From Isoetes taiwanensis (lineage: Eukaryota > Streptophyta > Lycopodiopsida > Isoetales > Isoetaceae), in contig JAJEKV010000020.1 of assembly GCA_021234155.1 (NCBI GenBank), forward strand, positions 4,388,563 through 4,452,562: DNA of 64,000 nt, read 5' to 3'. Below the pieces are notes generated by a model. The model saw only the letters and a list, made by a program, of their open reading frames with translations, did not search any database and was not told where the DNA came from. A program made the translations under genes and the position numbers. This document shows, piece by piece, positions 42,009-53,658 of this stretch. Numbering within the stretch: the first letter of the stretch is position 1; each line of letters starts with the position of its first letter.

Positions 42009-43870
42009 GGGGAGCATGATAGAGGAGGGCATCGCAGGCGAGGAGGTTGAGTGACTGGAGGGGTTCCCCAAGCAAGCCATCGACTTCAAAGCAGGAGCGT
42101 GGAGGTTTGCAGGTGCGTGGCGAGCCGGCTGGCGGGAGCCTCTGGAGCGCGGGCGCAGGTGGCGCGTTTGGCCGAGGTCGAGGTAGAGGGATCTCCTGTG
42201 GGAAGCGCGGCTTGCTTTGGCCTGGCGGACCCAGGTTTTCAAGATGGGAGTTGAGCATCCTCTCGGGACATAGAGGGCCGTGACCTTGCCGAGTCAGTGC
42301 TAGAAGTGCCAAATTTAAGTGACAACATTCCCTTTAATACACAAGTTTTGAATCTACACTAAAATGGTAGGCAATATTGAATCCAAACGATGCAAATAAA
42401 AATTGAGAATCCAAACCAATGGCATCCCGCTTTCCATTCATATACATAGAGTCTATTTTGTAGTCCAATCGAGGAAATTATAAAGAGCTGCACTTTCAAG
42501 CAAGACTACTAAAGATGATGAAACTAATATCCCCATTTATATCCGGATTGCACTATTCCCTTTAGAGACAGATATTTTATCACCGTAGAAAATGGCATTT
42601 GTTTAGGGTTAGTTTAATACAATACCACATGAATTAAGTATAAATAAGGTTTAAAACAACGAGAGTAACCCAAAGGTATCCTACTTTGAGAGAACATTAT
42701 CACGAGTGCATTTACGGTTAGATATACGCCAATATTTGTCGCTATCCAATTTCTTTTTTCTAGTAAGTGGACTTAATGTCACGGATACAGCTTAATAGTT
42801 GTACAACATATAACACAACAACATGTCCATGGTGAGGCCCTGAATTGATACTAGAATTGAATCAAAATTGAGAATCCAAACCTTTAGCTTCATCTTCATC
42901 TTCATGGAGTGTCAAAAGAGCGATCTATAAAGCGGATGAAAGTGATAACATCTTTTTTTGAAACAAGGCAAATGAAGAACAGGCTTTGAGCTCATCATCA
43001 TTGTCTGCATTGAATGTGAGTCACCTTTCTGTTATACCGGGCCCTCATAACAGTTCTACAATTTTTTCATGCATCTAAAAGTATAAATAAAACAGGCCGA
43101 ACCTAAAGTTCACGCTTTGAGGGCGAGGGTGTTTGTTGATTTATGGTATGCCAACACTTGGCCCAGTGATGGCAATTACTAAGCTTCTTTTTTTTAGAGA
43201 ACAACCTTTTTGGGCATGCGATTTGTTCAAAATGGAGAATCATCGATATAAGGAATTCTCTTCTAGCTTTATGGAGTTTCTCTTCTAGCAAATAGGCGAG
43301 ACAAATGCGGTGGATCCTTCATAAGGATTTCTGGGATCATCATTGTCTGGACGGTCATTTTTTGCATTTATGAAGTGCCATTTTGGAAGAGCCAATACCA
43401 ACCCAACACATTTGGAACTATAGGTCAGCTTAATTTTATAACCCTTCCATTTCTCAAAATTCCTCAAAGTTGTTTGCTTATGAATACCTTTTGGAGTTTA
43501 TATTCCATATATTCCACCCAGGAACAGCCTTTTTGAAACTCTAGGATTATTCTTGTGCTTTGCAAAATGAGATAGCTAGAGGATGGAAGATTTTTTTACA
43601 TCTCATCATCAAATTCCAACAAATGCATAGACACTTATCCACACACAAGCATTACGGTCTATTATGTTTAGTGTTTGGAAGCATACTACCCATTCTCTTT
43701 TCCTTGATCAGTAGAGTTAAATTTATAATTTTAGCCCTTCAAGAATTCCATGGGCATTTTTTCAAATTTGAGTAGCCTCATTAGCTCAATCTAGCTATGA
43801 CAGGATTAGGATTAGCTTTTCAAATGAGATGTTTCCATCGGGATCATGGTGGTTTCGCCTCAGAAGGCGG
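42009..43870 (-). pseudogene. NB-ARC-LRR remnant, unit 4 of the array
   Basis: The sequence between 43090 and 43870 aligns by eye with the NB-ARC segment of the other units: ATCCTAATCCTGTCATAGCTAG at the start, and segments for kinase-2, RNBS-B and the region after it. It begins just after the position of the P-loop, which is missing because the previous unit's LRR block is fused there. Further decayed blocks follow at 42840-42900 and 42360-42420, then a short GC-rich LRR piece (42280-42009). Deletions and frameshifts throughout. No product expected. Confidence 0.6.
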
Positions 43871-45665
43871 CTGTCGGGGAGCGCGAGGGAAACATGAGCC
43901 AGGGTTTTATCCCCAAAACACAAGTAGCCGCCGGCATGAGTTTCCATTCTTTGGAAGCGTGGGCGGCTGTGAGCCGAGGATATCATGGCAACCGCGGACT
44001 GCGAATCGCCGGCATGGAGTCGGGAGCGGGCTCTTCTTCTGGCCTGGGTAATATTTTCCTTGGGACATAGAGGGGTTCCTGGACTCCACAAAATTGAGTC
44101 AAAGTGCTAGAGTGCCAAATTTAAGTGACAACACCCTTAATGGTTGTGGCAACTGCAAGTTTTGAATCTACAGATATAACACAAGCAACATGTAAATGGT
44201 GAGGCAATATTGAATTGATACTAAGATTGAAATAAAAATTGAGAATCCAAACCTTTCGTTCTGTTTCTTCATCTTCATCTTCAAGTTATAATATAGAGTG
44301 TCAAAAGGTTTTGTAGTCCACTGAGGAAATTATAAAGAGTTGGATTGCAAAGTATAGGACTACTAAAGATGATGAAACGAATGTCTGACAAGTCAAATGA
44401 TTGCACTAGTAGCGCCAGATTTTGGGAGAGACATGTTGATATATTATCAGTCGTAGAAATTGCACAAACCTTTCCAGAAACCTTGGAAGGCAAGTTCTGC
44501 AATACAATACCATGAATTAAGTATAAATAAGGAAACAACGAGAGTAACCTAAAGAGAGAGCTTACTTTGAGAGAACATTGTCGTGTTTGTTGATTTAGAG
44601 ATATACAGCTTGCTTCCACATTTATGTATATCCAATTACTAGCTGCTGCTTTTTTTCTAGCAAGTGGGACGAACAAGTCGTGACAGTTTAGCTTTCCATC
44701 TTCTCCTCGTTCAATAATAGAATCATCATTGAGGCAATCCAAGTAAGAATAAGTTTCTCTTCTATCAATGTCAGTGAGAGCAAACTTCGCTTCGTCATAT
44801 GATCTATTACGCCAGAACAACACTGCATCTATGAAAGCTCCAATAACATCTTTTTTTTGGAAATCAATGCTCGCTTGAAGAACAGGCTAGAGCTCATCAT
44901 CATTGTCTGCATTGGAATGTGAGTCACGTGCCTCTTTTATACACGGTGTCACATCCTCATAACATGTTTTCATTTTTTCATGCATCTTAAAGTAAGTGCC
45001 ATACACACGAAGAGCCAATGGAAGTCCATCACATGTTGGAACTATAGTGTCTACAAGCTTATCATTTAAGTACTCTCCTTCCATTTCTCCAAAATGCCTG
45101 AAAAGTTGTTTTGCTTTCTCTAGTGATACCTTTTGGAGTTTATATTCCATATATTCTTCTTCTTTCCTAGAGAACAACCTTTTGAAACTCTCTGCAATTA
45201 TTCTTGTGCGCGTGGTAAGAATGAGATAGCTAGAGGATGGAAGATTTTTATACATCTCATCATCAAATAGTTCCAACAAATGCTTATCCTTCCATATATT
45301 ATCCACACACAAGCATAACGGTCTATTATGCTTTTGTAGTATTTGGAAGCATACTACCAATTCTCTTCGTCCTTGATCGGTAGAGTTAAATTTATAATTT
45401 TGCCCTACTAATTCACGCACAACATTTTGCTGGAGCTTAGTGAATTTCTTAGTAGGTATTTGACCAATTTCCAATCTAGCTATGACAGGATTAGGATTAG
45501 CTTTACAAATGAGATGTGAAAGGGCATCCATCAGGGTGGTTTTGCCTACTCCTCCCATTCCGGACAATGCATAGGACGCCAAGCACCGTTTTGCCTATGT
45601 TTAGAAATTTGAAGACCTCATCCGTCCCCATCCAGATGTCAACAAATTTAAGGCAAAAGCAAAAG
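43830..45665 (-). pseudogene. NB-ARC-LRR gene, unit 3 of the array
   Basis: NLR proteins are intracellular immune receptors with a nucleotide switch. This copy has GMGGVGKTTLMDALSHL (P-loop; one extra base just before it, about 45568), LCLCVDNIW (kinase 2), YLILTTRTR (RNBS-B), CDGLPLALRVYG (GLPL), a nonsense codon at about 44888 (TGG to TAG in DDELWPIL) and then an open frame 44823-44281 with NCHDLFVPLARKK (MHD-like, here CHD) and WIYINVEASCIS. After two small introns the GC-rich LRR block (44100-43830) follows and fuses directly to unit 4. Upstream it is fused to the LRR of unit 2 at about 45.70 kb and so lacks its own N-terminal exon. Confidence 0.75.
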
Positions 45666-45699
45666 CCAACAAGAATAGTACATGGCTTTTTCAATCTAC

Positions 45700-48315
45700 T
45701 TAAGATCGGAGAGGTCAAGGGACTGCAGCAGGGAGCCGGGCCGATGGAGTCGGGAGCCTGGCGCAGGCCGCCGCAGCAGAGGGACCGAGGCCGAGGGGAG
45801 CGCAGTCGGGCGAGCATGGAGCTCCGGGAGCCGCTGCACAGGGTGGGGGCAGGAGCCGAGGTCGAGGGATTGCGTGGCGCGAAAGCCGGCCGATGGAGTC
45901 GTGGAGCGCTAAGGCGGGCGTGAATGGCCGGGACGAAAGGGCGGGCGAAATGCCGGGCTTGGAGTCTGGGAGCGCGGCGAGGCGGGCCGCAGCAAATTCG
46001 GAGGTCGAGGGATCCAGGGCGGCGAAATGGAGTTTGGGAGCGGGCGAGGGCGGGAGCAGAGTTGAGGTCGAGGGACAAGGCGGCGCCGGGCTGGAGTTGG
46101 GGAGGCATCGCCGCAGTGAGCCGAGGCCGAGGGACTCCAGGGCGGCGAGCGCGAAATGGGCCGATGGAGTCGGAGCCGCAGGCAGTAACCGAGGCCGAGG
46201 GACAACATGGGCCGATGGAGTGGTGAGGGCGAGGCGGCGCAGGAGTCGAGGTCGAGGGACCGGCATGCGGTGGCGGCCGATGGAGTCGGGCGCCAAAGGT
46301 GGTCAAATTTAAGTGAGAACACCTTCAATGGTTGTGGCAACTGCAAGTTTTGAATCTGCAGATATAACACAAGCAACATGTAAATGGTGAGGCAATATTG
46401 AATTGATACTAATATTGAAATAAAAATTGAGAATCCAAACCTTCAGTTTCGTTTCTTCATCTTCATCTTCAAGTATAACATAGAGTGCCAAAAGTTTTGT
46501 AGCCCACTGAAGCAATTATCAAGAGTTGAATTGAAACGTATAGGACTATTAAAGATGATGAAACGAATGTCCGACAAGTCAAAAGATTGCACTAATAGCG
46601 CCAGATTTTGGGTCAGACATGTTGATATATTATTAGTCGTAGAAATTGCACGAACCTTTCCAGAAACCTTGGAAGGCAAGTTCTGTAATACAATCTCATG
46701 AGTTAAATATAAATAAGGAAACAATGAGAGTAACCTAAAGACAGAGAGCTTACTTTGAGAGACAAAGAACATTGCCGTGTTTGTTGATTTAGAGATATAC
46801 AATTTTCTTCCACATTTATGTATATCCACTTTCTTTCTGCTACTTTTTTTCCAACAAGTGGGACGAACAAGTCGTGACGGTTTAGCTTTCCATCTTCTCC
46901 TCGTTCAATAATAGAATCATCATTGAGGCAATCCAAGTAAGAACAAGTTTCTCTTCTATCAATGTCAATGAGGGCAAACTTCGCTTCATCATATGGTGTA
47001 TTACGCCAGAACAACAATGCATCTATGAAAGCTCCAATAACATCTTCTTTTTGGAAATCAATGCTGGCTTCAAGAATAGGCCAGAGCTCACCATCATCAT
47101 CTGCATTGGAATGTGAGTCACGTACCTCTTTTATACGCGATGCCACATCCTCATAATGTGTTTGTTCCTTTTTATGCATCTTAAAGTAAGTGCCATACAC
47201 ACGAAGAGCCAATGGAGGTCCATCACATAGTGGAACTATAGTGTCTACAAGCTTATCATTTAAGTACTCTCCTTTCCTTTCTCCAAAATGCCTGAAAAGT
47301 TGTTTTGCTTTCTCTAGTGATACCTTTTGGAGTTTATATTCCATATATTCTTCTTCTTTCCTAGAGAACAACCTTTTGAAACTCTCTGCAACTGTTCTTG
47401 TGCGGGTAGTAAGAATGAGATAGCTAGAGGATGGAAGATTTTTCTACATCTCATCATCACATAGTTCCAACAAATGCATGTCCTTCCATATATTATCCAC
47501 ACATAAGCATAACGGTCTATTATGCTTTTGTAGTGTTTGGAAGCATATCACCAATTGTCTTCGTCCTTGATCGGTAGAGTTAAAATTATAATTTTCCCCT
47601 ACTAATTCACGCACAACATTTTGCTAGAACTCAGTGAATTTCGTAGTAGGTTTTTGACCAATTTCCAATCTAGCTATGACAGGATTAGGATTAGCTTTAC
47701 GAATGAGATGTGAAAGGGCATCCATTAGGGTGGTTTTGCCTACTCCTCCCATTCCAACAATGCAGAGGATGTGTACACCAGGCTTGCCTATGTTTAGAAA
47801 TTTCAAGACCTCATCCCTCCCATCCAGGATGTCAACAGCTGAAGCAAAAGCAGGCAAGCCAGCAGGAATAGTACATGGCTTTTCCAATCTACTGAGGATT
47901 TGCTTTTGGTTGACCTGATTATTTAAACGTTGTAAGGTGTTGGCAAGGCGGTCAAGCTCAACATTAATATGCTGAACGCACACCAATTTGTACAGGCATG
48001 TGCAACATTGCCTGTGCAGAAAGAAACTTGAGAAAATTGCAAAAGGAAAGGAGGTAGAATCTAAAGGAATTTCAAACAAGTTGGAGAATTACCTGGATGT
48101 GTTGAGGCTGTAAGCCTGTATATAAAGCTTCGGTAAAGCCTCTTCAGTGAGCCATCGTTGCCATTCTCCATCGTGTGTGGGAAGTTGATGGACATTTTTT
48201 TTAGTTCCTCAGCAGAAACGTGGACTTCGTTCAGCTTGTAGGATGTTTCAAAACTTGCTGCAGCAGTGCCTACTTGATAACTGATGACTTGAGATATCTG
48301 ACTAGACATAGGCAC
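45700..48315 (-). pseudogene. NB-ARC-LRR gene, unit 2 of the array
   Basis: The N-terminal exon (48315 to about 48090) encodes SFETSYKLNEVHVSAEELKK and ends at a GT donor after STHP. It is not a TIR domain and not an obvious RPW8 or long coiled coil. The NB-ARC exon has ILCIVGMGGVGKTTLMDALS (about 47770), a TAG at 47624-47626 replacing Gln, LCLCVDNIW, a second TAG at 47444-47446 replacing Tyr, then an open frame 47371-46703 with GPPLALRVYG and NRHDLFVPLVGKK. The exon NLPSKVSGKVRAISTTNN and LEDEDEETKLK follows, then NLQLPQPLKVFSLKFDHL leading into a GC-rich LRR block (46310-45705) with LPxSIGxLxxLxSLDL-type repeats broken by frameshifts. Two nonsense codons make it a pseudogene. Confidence 0.75.
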
Positions 48316-48514
48316 TCCATCAGTAATTTGACTGATAATTTGAACCGTCTTATAATTTTCTATAGCGTGCCAGCATCCTTATTATTGCTAAGGTTTTTCC
48401 CTCGAAAACCCTTCGGGGCGGGGTTTTTTTTAATCCTGACAGTTATACGCTTGCTGCTCTCTTTTTGTTTGGGTCCCATAGACCAATTGGTCTCCGTGGA
48501 CGATAAAAAATCTC

Positions 48515-48546
48515 GTCTATTCTATTCTATTCTGTTCTATTCTATA
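48515..48546. repeat. (TCTAT)n microsatellite
   Basis: Six TCTAT-type units, one with a G substitution, immediately before the duplicated NLR 3' flank. Confidence 0.9.
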
Positions 48547-48855
48547 GATAGTGCTTTAATTTATCCAACAATGTACAACTACCATTTAGCATCATTATAT
48601 GCTCGCCACTTAACCGACTTAGCATAAGTACACGAGTGGTATTTGCATGCGTACGAGAAAGTCGTTTCACTTAAACGAAACTCACTAGAAATAAAAACTA
48701 CAATTAAAGGAGGAGCATATTGGCACAATTATAGGAGCAGCACATTGGTAAAATGCTAAGCATTACAATCAAAGGGTCATAAATTCGAGACATATTTTAT
48801 GATATTATGCCTTTACACGCGACATCGATGAGGGCGGTGAAGTTGCCGATACTCT
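48543..48855 (-). repeat. second copy of the NLR 3' flank
   Basis: Same order of segments as 41690-42008, with small indels. It lies downstream of the orphan LRR block at 48.88-49.99 kb and marks the end of a separate NLR unit. Confidence 0.8.
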
Positions 48856-48859
48856 CAAG

Positions 48860-49993
48860 GAATTTTTAGGGGAGCGTGATAGTGGAGGGCGTCGCAGCGC
48901 AGGAGGTCGAAAGTGACCGGAGGGGCCCTCGCAGGGCGCCACCAAAAGCGGGAGCGTTTTGAAGGTTTGGAGCTACAGTGATCGGCGAAATGGGCGAATG
49001 GAATCGGGAGCGCTGCGGCTGGCCGGGCGGGGTGGTGCCGCGGGAGGGGTCGTGACGCTGCTCGCAGGGCATGGAGCCGCCGCATGGAGTTTCGGGAGCG
49101 CGGGCGGTGGGCGGGGCGTGTTGGTGGGTCGGGATCGCGCAGGGCGGGCGAGCCGCTTCTGGCGGGAGTTTCTGGGAGCGCATGGCGCAGGCAAAGAGTC
49201 GGTGGCCGGTGGGACCGGCAGGGCGAGCCGGGGCTGGCGGAGTTCTGAGCGCGGGCGCGGTGGGCGCGAAGCAGCCGGCAGGCCGCAGGGATCGGCAGGG
49301 CGCTGGAAAGCCGGGCTGGCTGGAGTTCGGGAGCGCGGGGCGGTGGCGGGCGTGGGCTGTAGGCCGAGGGGATCGGCAGGGCGGGCGGAGCCGCTGGCGG
49401 AGTTGGGGAGCGCCGCAAGGGGCGGGTGTACGCGAGGCTCTAGGGATCGGCAGGGCGGCGAGCTGGGCCGGAGCAGGGGCTCTGGGGAGTACTCCGGGCG
49501 AGGGCTGGGCAGAGCGAGGCCGAGGGACTGGCAGGGCGGGGGCGTGAGCCGGGCCGGATGGAAGCTCTGAGCCGCTTAGGTCATGCAGCGTTCTCAAAGC
49601 GGGAGGCTCTGGGGAGCAAGGGAAGCCGTCGGAGTGATTTGGGGAGCGCAGGCGGCGGGCGCAGAGCTGGTGGTCGTAGGGATCTCTGGCGGGCGAAGTT
49701 GGTTGGAGTGGGGCTTTTGCGCAGCAGGGACGCAGGCGGCGTAGGCCGCATCGGGATGGAGCTCTGGGGAGCGCCGGGCGGTAGGGTTGCGGGCGCAGGA
49801 GTCGAGGTCGGTGCCACAGGTGGCGTGGAGTCGGGCCGGATGGGAGTCGGGAGGCGGGCGAGGGGCGGGCAGCCGCGGAGGACGAGAGGGATCGCAGGCG
49901 CGAGCCGGGCCGATGCGCCGGGGGAGCGTCGAGGGGGCAGCCTCAGGTCGAGGGATCCGCAGGGCGGCGAAATGGGCCGATGGAGTCCCGGGG
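48860..49993 (-). pseudogene. orphan GC-rich LRR block of an NLR gene (unit 5)
   Basis: On the minus strand, LRR wording (SIGPFR, SLDLRLP and many LP.SI-like steps at about 72-bp spacing) is visible, but the frame changes repeatedly. In open frames it appears as Pro/Arg/Ser-rich nonsense. GC content is far above the neighbouring sequence. The 5' side is cut by the 789-bp insertion at 49994; the sequence beyond it (50.79 kb on) is the LRR block of unit 1, so the two may originally have been one LRR region. The LRR would sense ligands or hold the NB-ARC switch off. Confidence 0.55.
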
Positions 49994-50782
49994 GGTTCAC
50001 CTAGATTATGGGGTATGAAACATGTGAGTGCACCAAATGGGTTTTTTATTGCTTCTCTGGTACCGTATACGTAAGAAAAATATAAGGTTTTTATAGTTTG
50101 AATGCCGTACGGATACCAAAGGGAGTGTGGTGGTTTCAGTGTTCGATTCGTATTCATACTAGAAGGGTCTGTCATTTTTTATGAGCTTCTACTGTTGGGG
50201 ATTCTGTGATAATATGATATGACTATGATAATATATATTCTATATATATAAAAAATAATAGCGATATCGTATATGTATGGAAAGGGTTGTAAAGTAAAAG
50301 TGTTTTGGGCAAGTAATTATATGATATGGGCTGCATTCTTTTACAAATAATGTAGTCGTATACAAAGGGTTTTTCATATCGTGAAGTTTGCGGCGCACAA
50401 GAAGTTGAAGATGAACACCATTTTCTTATTGCCTGTCCAGCGTATGCAGCCATAAGAGATCGTCATGGATTGAAAGAGTCGGATCTTCGAAATGTATTTA
50501 CAGTTTTTCAGTTACGCTCACAGTTACTTGCATCTCTCCTTGAGGAGATATGGCAAGTTCGTGAGGTTTCTTTGCAGCGATGGACTGATTTGTCCCTCAG
50601 TTTGTAGCACCTTTATGTTTGTTTCTGATATTTCGTCTCCTAGACCGTAGGGTCTCTATGAGATAGTGAATAAATTTACTTTACTTTACTTTACTTTACT
50701 ATATGGAACTGTCGTATACAATGGGTTTTTTGGCAACCTAAGGAACGCACATGGCATATATACCTATAATAGAGGTGAATCC
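49994..50782. mobile_element. 789-bp TIR element inserted in NLR LRR DNA
   Basis: The ends are GGTTCACCTAGATTATGGGG and, inverted, GGATTCACCTCTATTATAGG. Further inside, AAATGGGTTTTTTATTG and CCAAAAAACCCATTG are also partly complementary. The 7-bp duplication CCCGGGG flanks it (49987-49993, 50783-50789). It is AT-rich within a GC-rich block. It contains no transposase and holds a nested LINE tail. Confidence 0.75.
50375..50710 (+). mobile_element. 5'-truncated LINE (non-LTR retrotransposon) 3' end
   Basis: The frame encodes EVCGAQEVEDEHHFLIACPA and YAAIRDRHG, the CxxC..H...C zinc-knuckle pattern at the C-terminus of many plant LINE reverse transcriptases, then a stop at the end of WTDLSLSL. 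It ends in a (TTTAC)n tail (50676-50700). A 20-bp duplication GTCGTATACAA(A/T)GGGTTTTT flanks it (50355-50374 and 50711-50730, one mismatch). Confidence 0.8.
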
Positions 50783-50789
50783 CCCGGGG

Positions 50790-52965
50790 ATGGAGTCGGG
50801 GAGCGCGGCGAGGCAGCGGCAGGAGCTGGGGTCGAGGGACTGCAGGGCGGTGAGCTGGCCGATGGAGTCGGGGAGCGTGGGTGAGGCGGCTTGGCAATGA
50901 GCCGAGGCGAGGGACCATTTGGCCGGAAATGGGCCGATGGAGTCGGGGAGCGCGACGAGGTGGCCAAATTTAAGTGAGAATACCCTTAGTGGTTGTGGCA
51001 ACTGCAAATTTTGAATCTGCAGATATCACAAGCAACATGTAAATGGTAAGGCAATATTGAATTGATACTAAGATTGAAATAAAAATTGAGAATCCAAACC
51101 TTAAGTTCCGTTTGTTCATCTTCATCTTCAAGTATAACATAGAGTGCCAAAAGTTTTTGTAGTCCACTGAAGCAATTATCAAGAGTTGAATTGAAACGTA
51201 TAGGACTACTAAAGATGATGAAACGAATGTCTGACAAGTCAAAAGATTGCATTAGCAGCTCCAGATTTTGGGACAGACATGTTGATATATTATCAGTCGT
51301 AGAAATTGCACGAACCTTTCCAGAAACCTTGGAAGGCAAGTTCTGTAATACAATATCATGAGTTAAGTATAAATAAGGAAACAACGAGAGTAACCTAAAG
51401 AGAGAGCTTACTTTGAGAGATAAAGAACATTGTCGTGTTTTTTTATTTAGAGATATACAGCTTGCTTCCACATTTATGTATATCCACTTTCTTTCTACTG
51501 CTTTTTTCTAGCAAGTGGGACGAACAAGTCATGACATTTTAGCTTTCCATCTTCTCCTCGTTCAATAATAGAATCATCATTGAGGCAATCTAAGTAAGAA
51601 CAAGTTTCACTTCTTTCAATGTCAATGAGAGCAAACTTCGCTTCATCATATGGTCTATTACGCCAGAACAACACTGCATCTATGAAAGTTCCGATAACCT
51701 TCTTTTTTTGAAAATCAATGCTCGCTTGAAGAATAGGCCAGAGCTCACCATCATTAATTACATTGGAATGTGAGCCACGTGCCTCTTTTATACGCAATGC
51801 CACATCCTCATAACATGTATCATGCATCTTAAAGTAAGTGCCATACACACGAAGAGCCAATGGAAGTCCATCACATAGTGGAACTATAGTGTCTACAAGG
51901 TTATCATTTAAGCACTCTCCTTCCCTTTCTCCGAAAAGCCTAAAAAGTTGTTTTGCTTTCTCTAGTGATACCTTTTGGAGGTTATATTGCATATATTGAT
52001 ATTGTTCTTCTTTCCTATAGAACAACCTTTTGAAACTCTCTGCAATTGTTCTTGTGCGCGTGGTAAGAATGAGATAGCTAGAGGATGGAAGATTTTTATA
52101 CATCTCAAAATCAAATAGTTCCAACAGATGCTCGTCCTTCCATATATTATCCACACATAAGCATAACGGTATATTATGCTTTAATTGTAGTGTTTGGAAG
52201 CATATCGCCAATTGTTTTCGTCCTTGATTGGTAGAGTTAAATTTATAATTTTCCTCTACTAGTTCATGCACAACATTTTGCTGGAGCTCAGTGAATTCCG
52301 TAGTAGGTTTTTGACCAACTTCCAATCTAGCTATGCGAGAATCAGGATGATCTTTACGAATGAGATGTGAAAGGGCATCCATTAGGGTGGTTTTGCCTAC
52401 TCCTCCCATTCCGACAATGCATAGGATGCGTACACCAGGCTTGCCTATGTTTAGAAATTTCAAGACCTCATCCCTCCCATGCAGGATGTCATGAGCTGAA
52501 GCAAAAGCAGGCAAGCCAGCAAGAATAGTACATGGCTTTTCCAATCTACTGAGCATTTGCTTTTGGTTGACCTGATCATTTAAATGTTGTAAGGTGCTGG
52601 AAAGGCGGTCAAGCTCAACATTAATACGCTGAGCGCACATCAATTTGTACATGCATGTGCAACCTTGCCTGCAAAAAGAAACTTGAGAAAATTGCAAAAG
52701 GAAAGGAGGTAGAATCTAAAGGAATTTCAAACAAGAAACTTGAGAAAATTGCAAAAGGAAAGGAGGTAGAATCTAAAGGAATTTCAAACAAGTTTGAGAA
52801 TTACTTGGATGTGTCGAGGCTGTAAGCCTCTGCCTAAAGCTTCGGTAAGGCCTCTTCAGTGAGCCATCCTTGCCATTTTCCATCGTTTATGGGAAGTTGA
52901 TGGACATTTTTTTGGAGTTCCTCAGCATGGGCTTGGACCTCGTTCAGCTTGAAGCACTGTTTCAT
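50790..52965 (-). pseudogene. NB-ARC-LRR gene, unit 1 of the array (best preserved)
   Basis: An open frame of 400 codons (52697-51495) covers the linker LSRLEKPCTILAGLPAFASA, P-loop GMGGVGKTT, kinase-2 LCLCVDNIW (Asp-Asn instead of the usual Asp-Asp), RNBS-B LTTRTR, GLPL as CDGLPLALRVYG and an MHD-like CHD in KLKCHDLFVPLARKK. A small deletion near 51500 then shifts the frame relative to units 2 and 3. Next exons: INVEASCISLNKKTRQCS up to AAA/GTAAGC, NLPSKVSGKVRAISTTDN after ACAG (about 51349), and NLQLPQPLRVFSLKFGHLVA after CTGCAG (about 51005). These lead into LPDSIGQLTALQSLD LRRs that stop at the 789-bp insertion. The N-terminal exon (52960-52800) is decayed. Expected role: cytoplasmic immune receptor; this copy is probably dead. 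Confidence 0.8.
52678..52791. repeat. 57-bp tandem duplication in the 5' intron/exon region of NLR unit 1
   Basis: A unit starting GAAACTTGAGAAAATTGCAA and ending GGAATTTCAAACAA occurs at 52678-52734 and 52735-52791. Unit 2 has it once (from about 48025). Confidence 0.9.
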
Positions 52966-53217
52966 TATTTATGGACTTTCCCTGAGTCCATACGTCTCCG
53001 AAATTGAGTCAAATTTATAAAATATGATGGTTTTTTAAATAGAATGACGGAATTTTTCGGGAAACGTGCTGGTAGGTGATATGGCAGAAGCTTTTTCTAT
53101 TAAGCCAAGGACAAGCCCGCCCAACTCGCGGTCAAGGAAAAGTTTGTCCTGTGTGTGAGGTGTTGCTAGTGAGCCTTTGTTTTGCAAATCTGTGCAGCAT
53201 AGATTCATAACGAAGCA
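52966..53217. other. boundary between the NLR array and the next element
   Basis: No gene recognised. NLR similarity ends near 52960. The left edge of the third ParB-methyltransferase element may lie here or further right, but no terminal repeat was found. Confidence 0.3.
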
Positions 53218-53658
53218 GTGAGAATGGTTGAAACGAGGCGCCGGTATGGATTCACAATGACTGAAATGCAGTCCCATATCAGTGAGCAAATCTTAGCCCA
53301 CGCAAATCAATTGCAGGTTGAGGTGCAGAATGAGATAAATCAGAATGGAAGAAACGAAATCAGTGGGCAGGTTATGAAGCTCCTCCGTGGGGATGGGTTG
53401 TTAAAGGAAAACAATTATCAACTCACTAGGGTGGAGTTGGAAGCTTCCCTGATATCATTGAAACGACTTGTCTACAGGGGAGAGGCCCTGAAGAGGCTAC
53501 TCAAATTAGAGGATGTTTGGCTGCACAACTCATTCAGACCATTATTTAAGAAGCTTTATAAAAAAGGAGAAAAGGCAACGGAAGATTTGGTAACCAAGCT
53601 CATTGTCAACACTCCTCACTCGATCCTTGAATTGGATGAATGGTTGGACCAGAGATAG
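53218..53658 (+). CDS. unrecognised helical protein, 146 codons
   Basis: An open plus-strand frame starts with a good ATG context and stops at 53656-53658. The protein looks all-helical, with alternating charged and Leu-rich stretches (EISGQVMKLLRGDGLLKENN, LKRLVYRGEALKRLLKLEDV, FRPLFKKLYKKGEKATEDLV), net basic, without signal peptide or membrane segment. I do not recognise a family. It lies left of the third ParB-methyltransferase gene and could belong to that element or be an older resident. The absence of stops, and a composition unlike the surrounding decayed DNA, make it one of the more credible intact small genes here. Confidence 0.5.
   Translation: MRMVETRRRYGFTMTEMQSHISEQILAHANQLQVEVQNEINQNGRNEISGQVMKLLRGDGLLKENNYQLTRVELEASLISLKRLVYRGEALKRLLKLEDVWLHNSFRPLFKKLYKKGEKATEDLVTKLIVNTPHSILELDEWLDQR

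Noticed and set aside
45503-46379. Long Pro/Arg/Ser-rich open frames over the GC-rich blocks (e.g. 267, 193 and 156 codons)
   Set aside because: They are off-frame shadows of degenerate LRR coding DNA; high GC removes stop codons. The LPxSIG..SLDL wording appears on the minus strand when frameshifts are allowed.
48866-50004. Large Gly/Arg- and Ala/Pro-rich frames on both strands (up to 243 codons)
   Set aside because: Same cause as above: low-complexity readings of GC-rich LRR remnants, with no conserved motif and openness on both strands.
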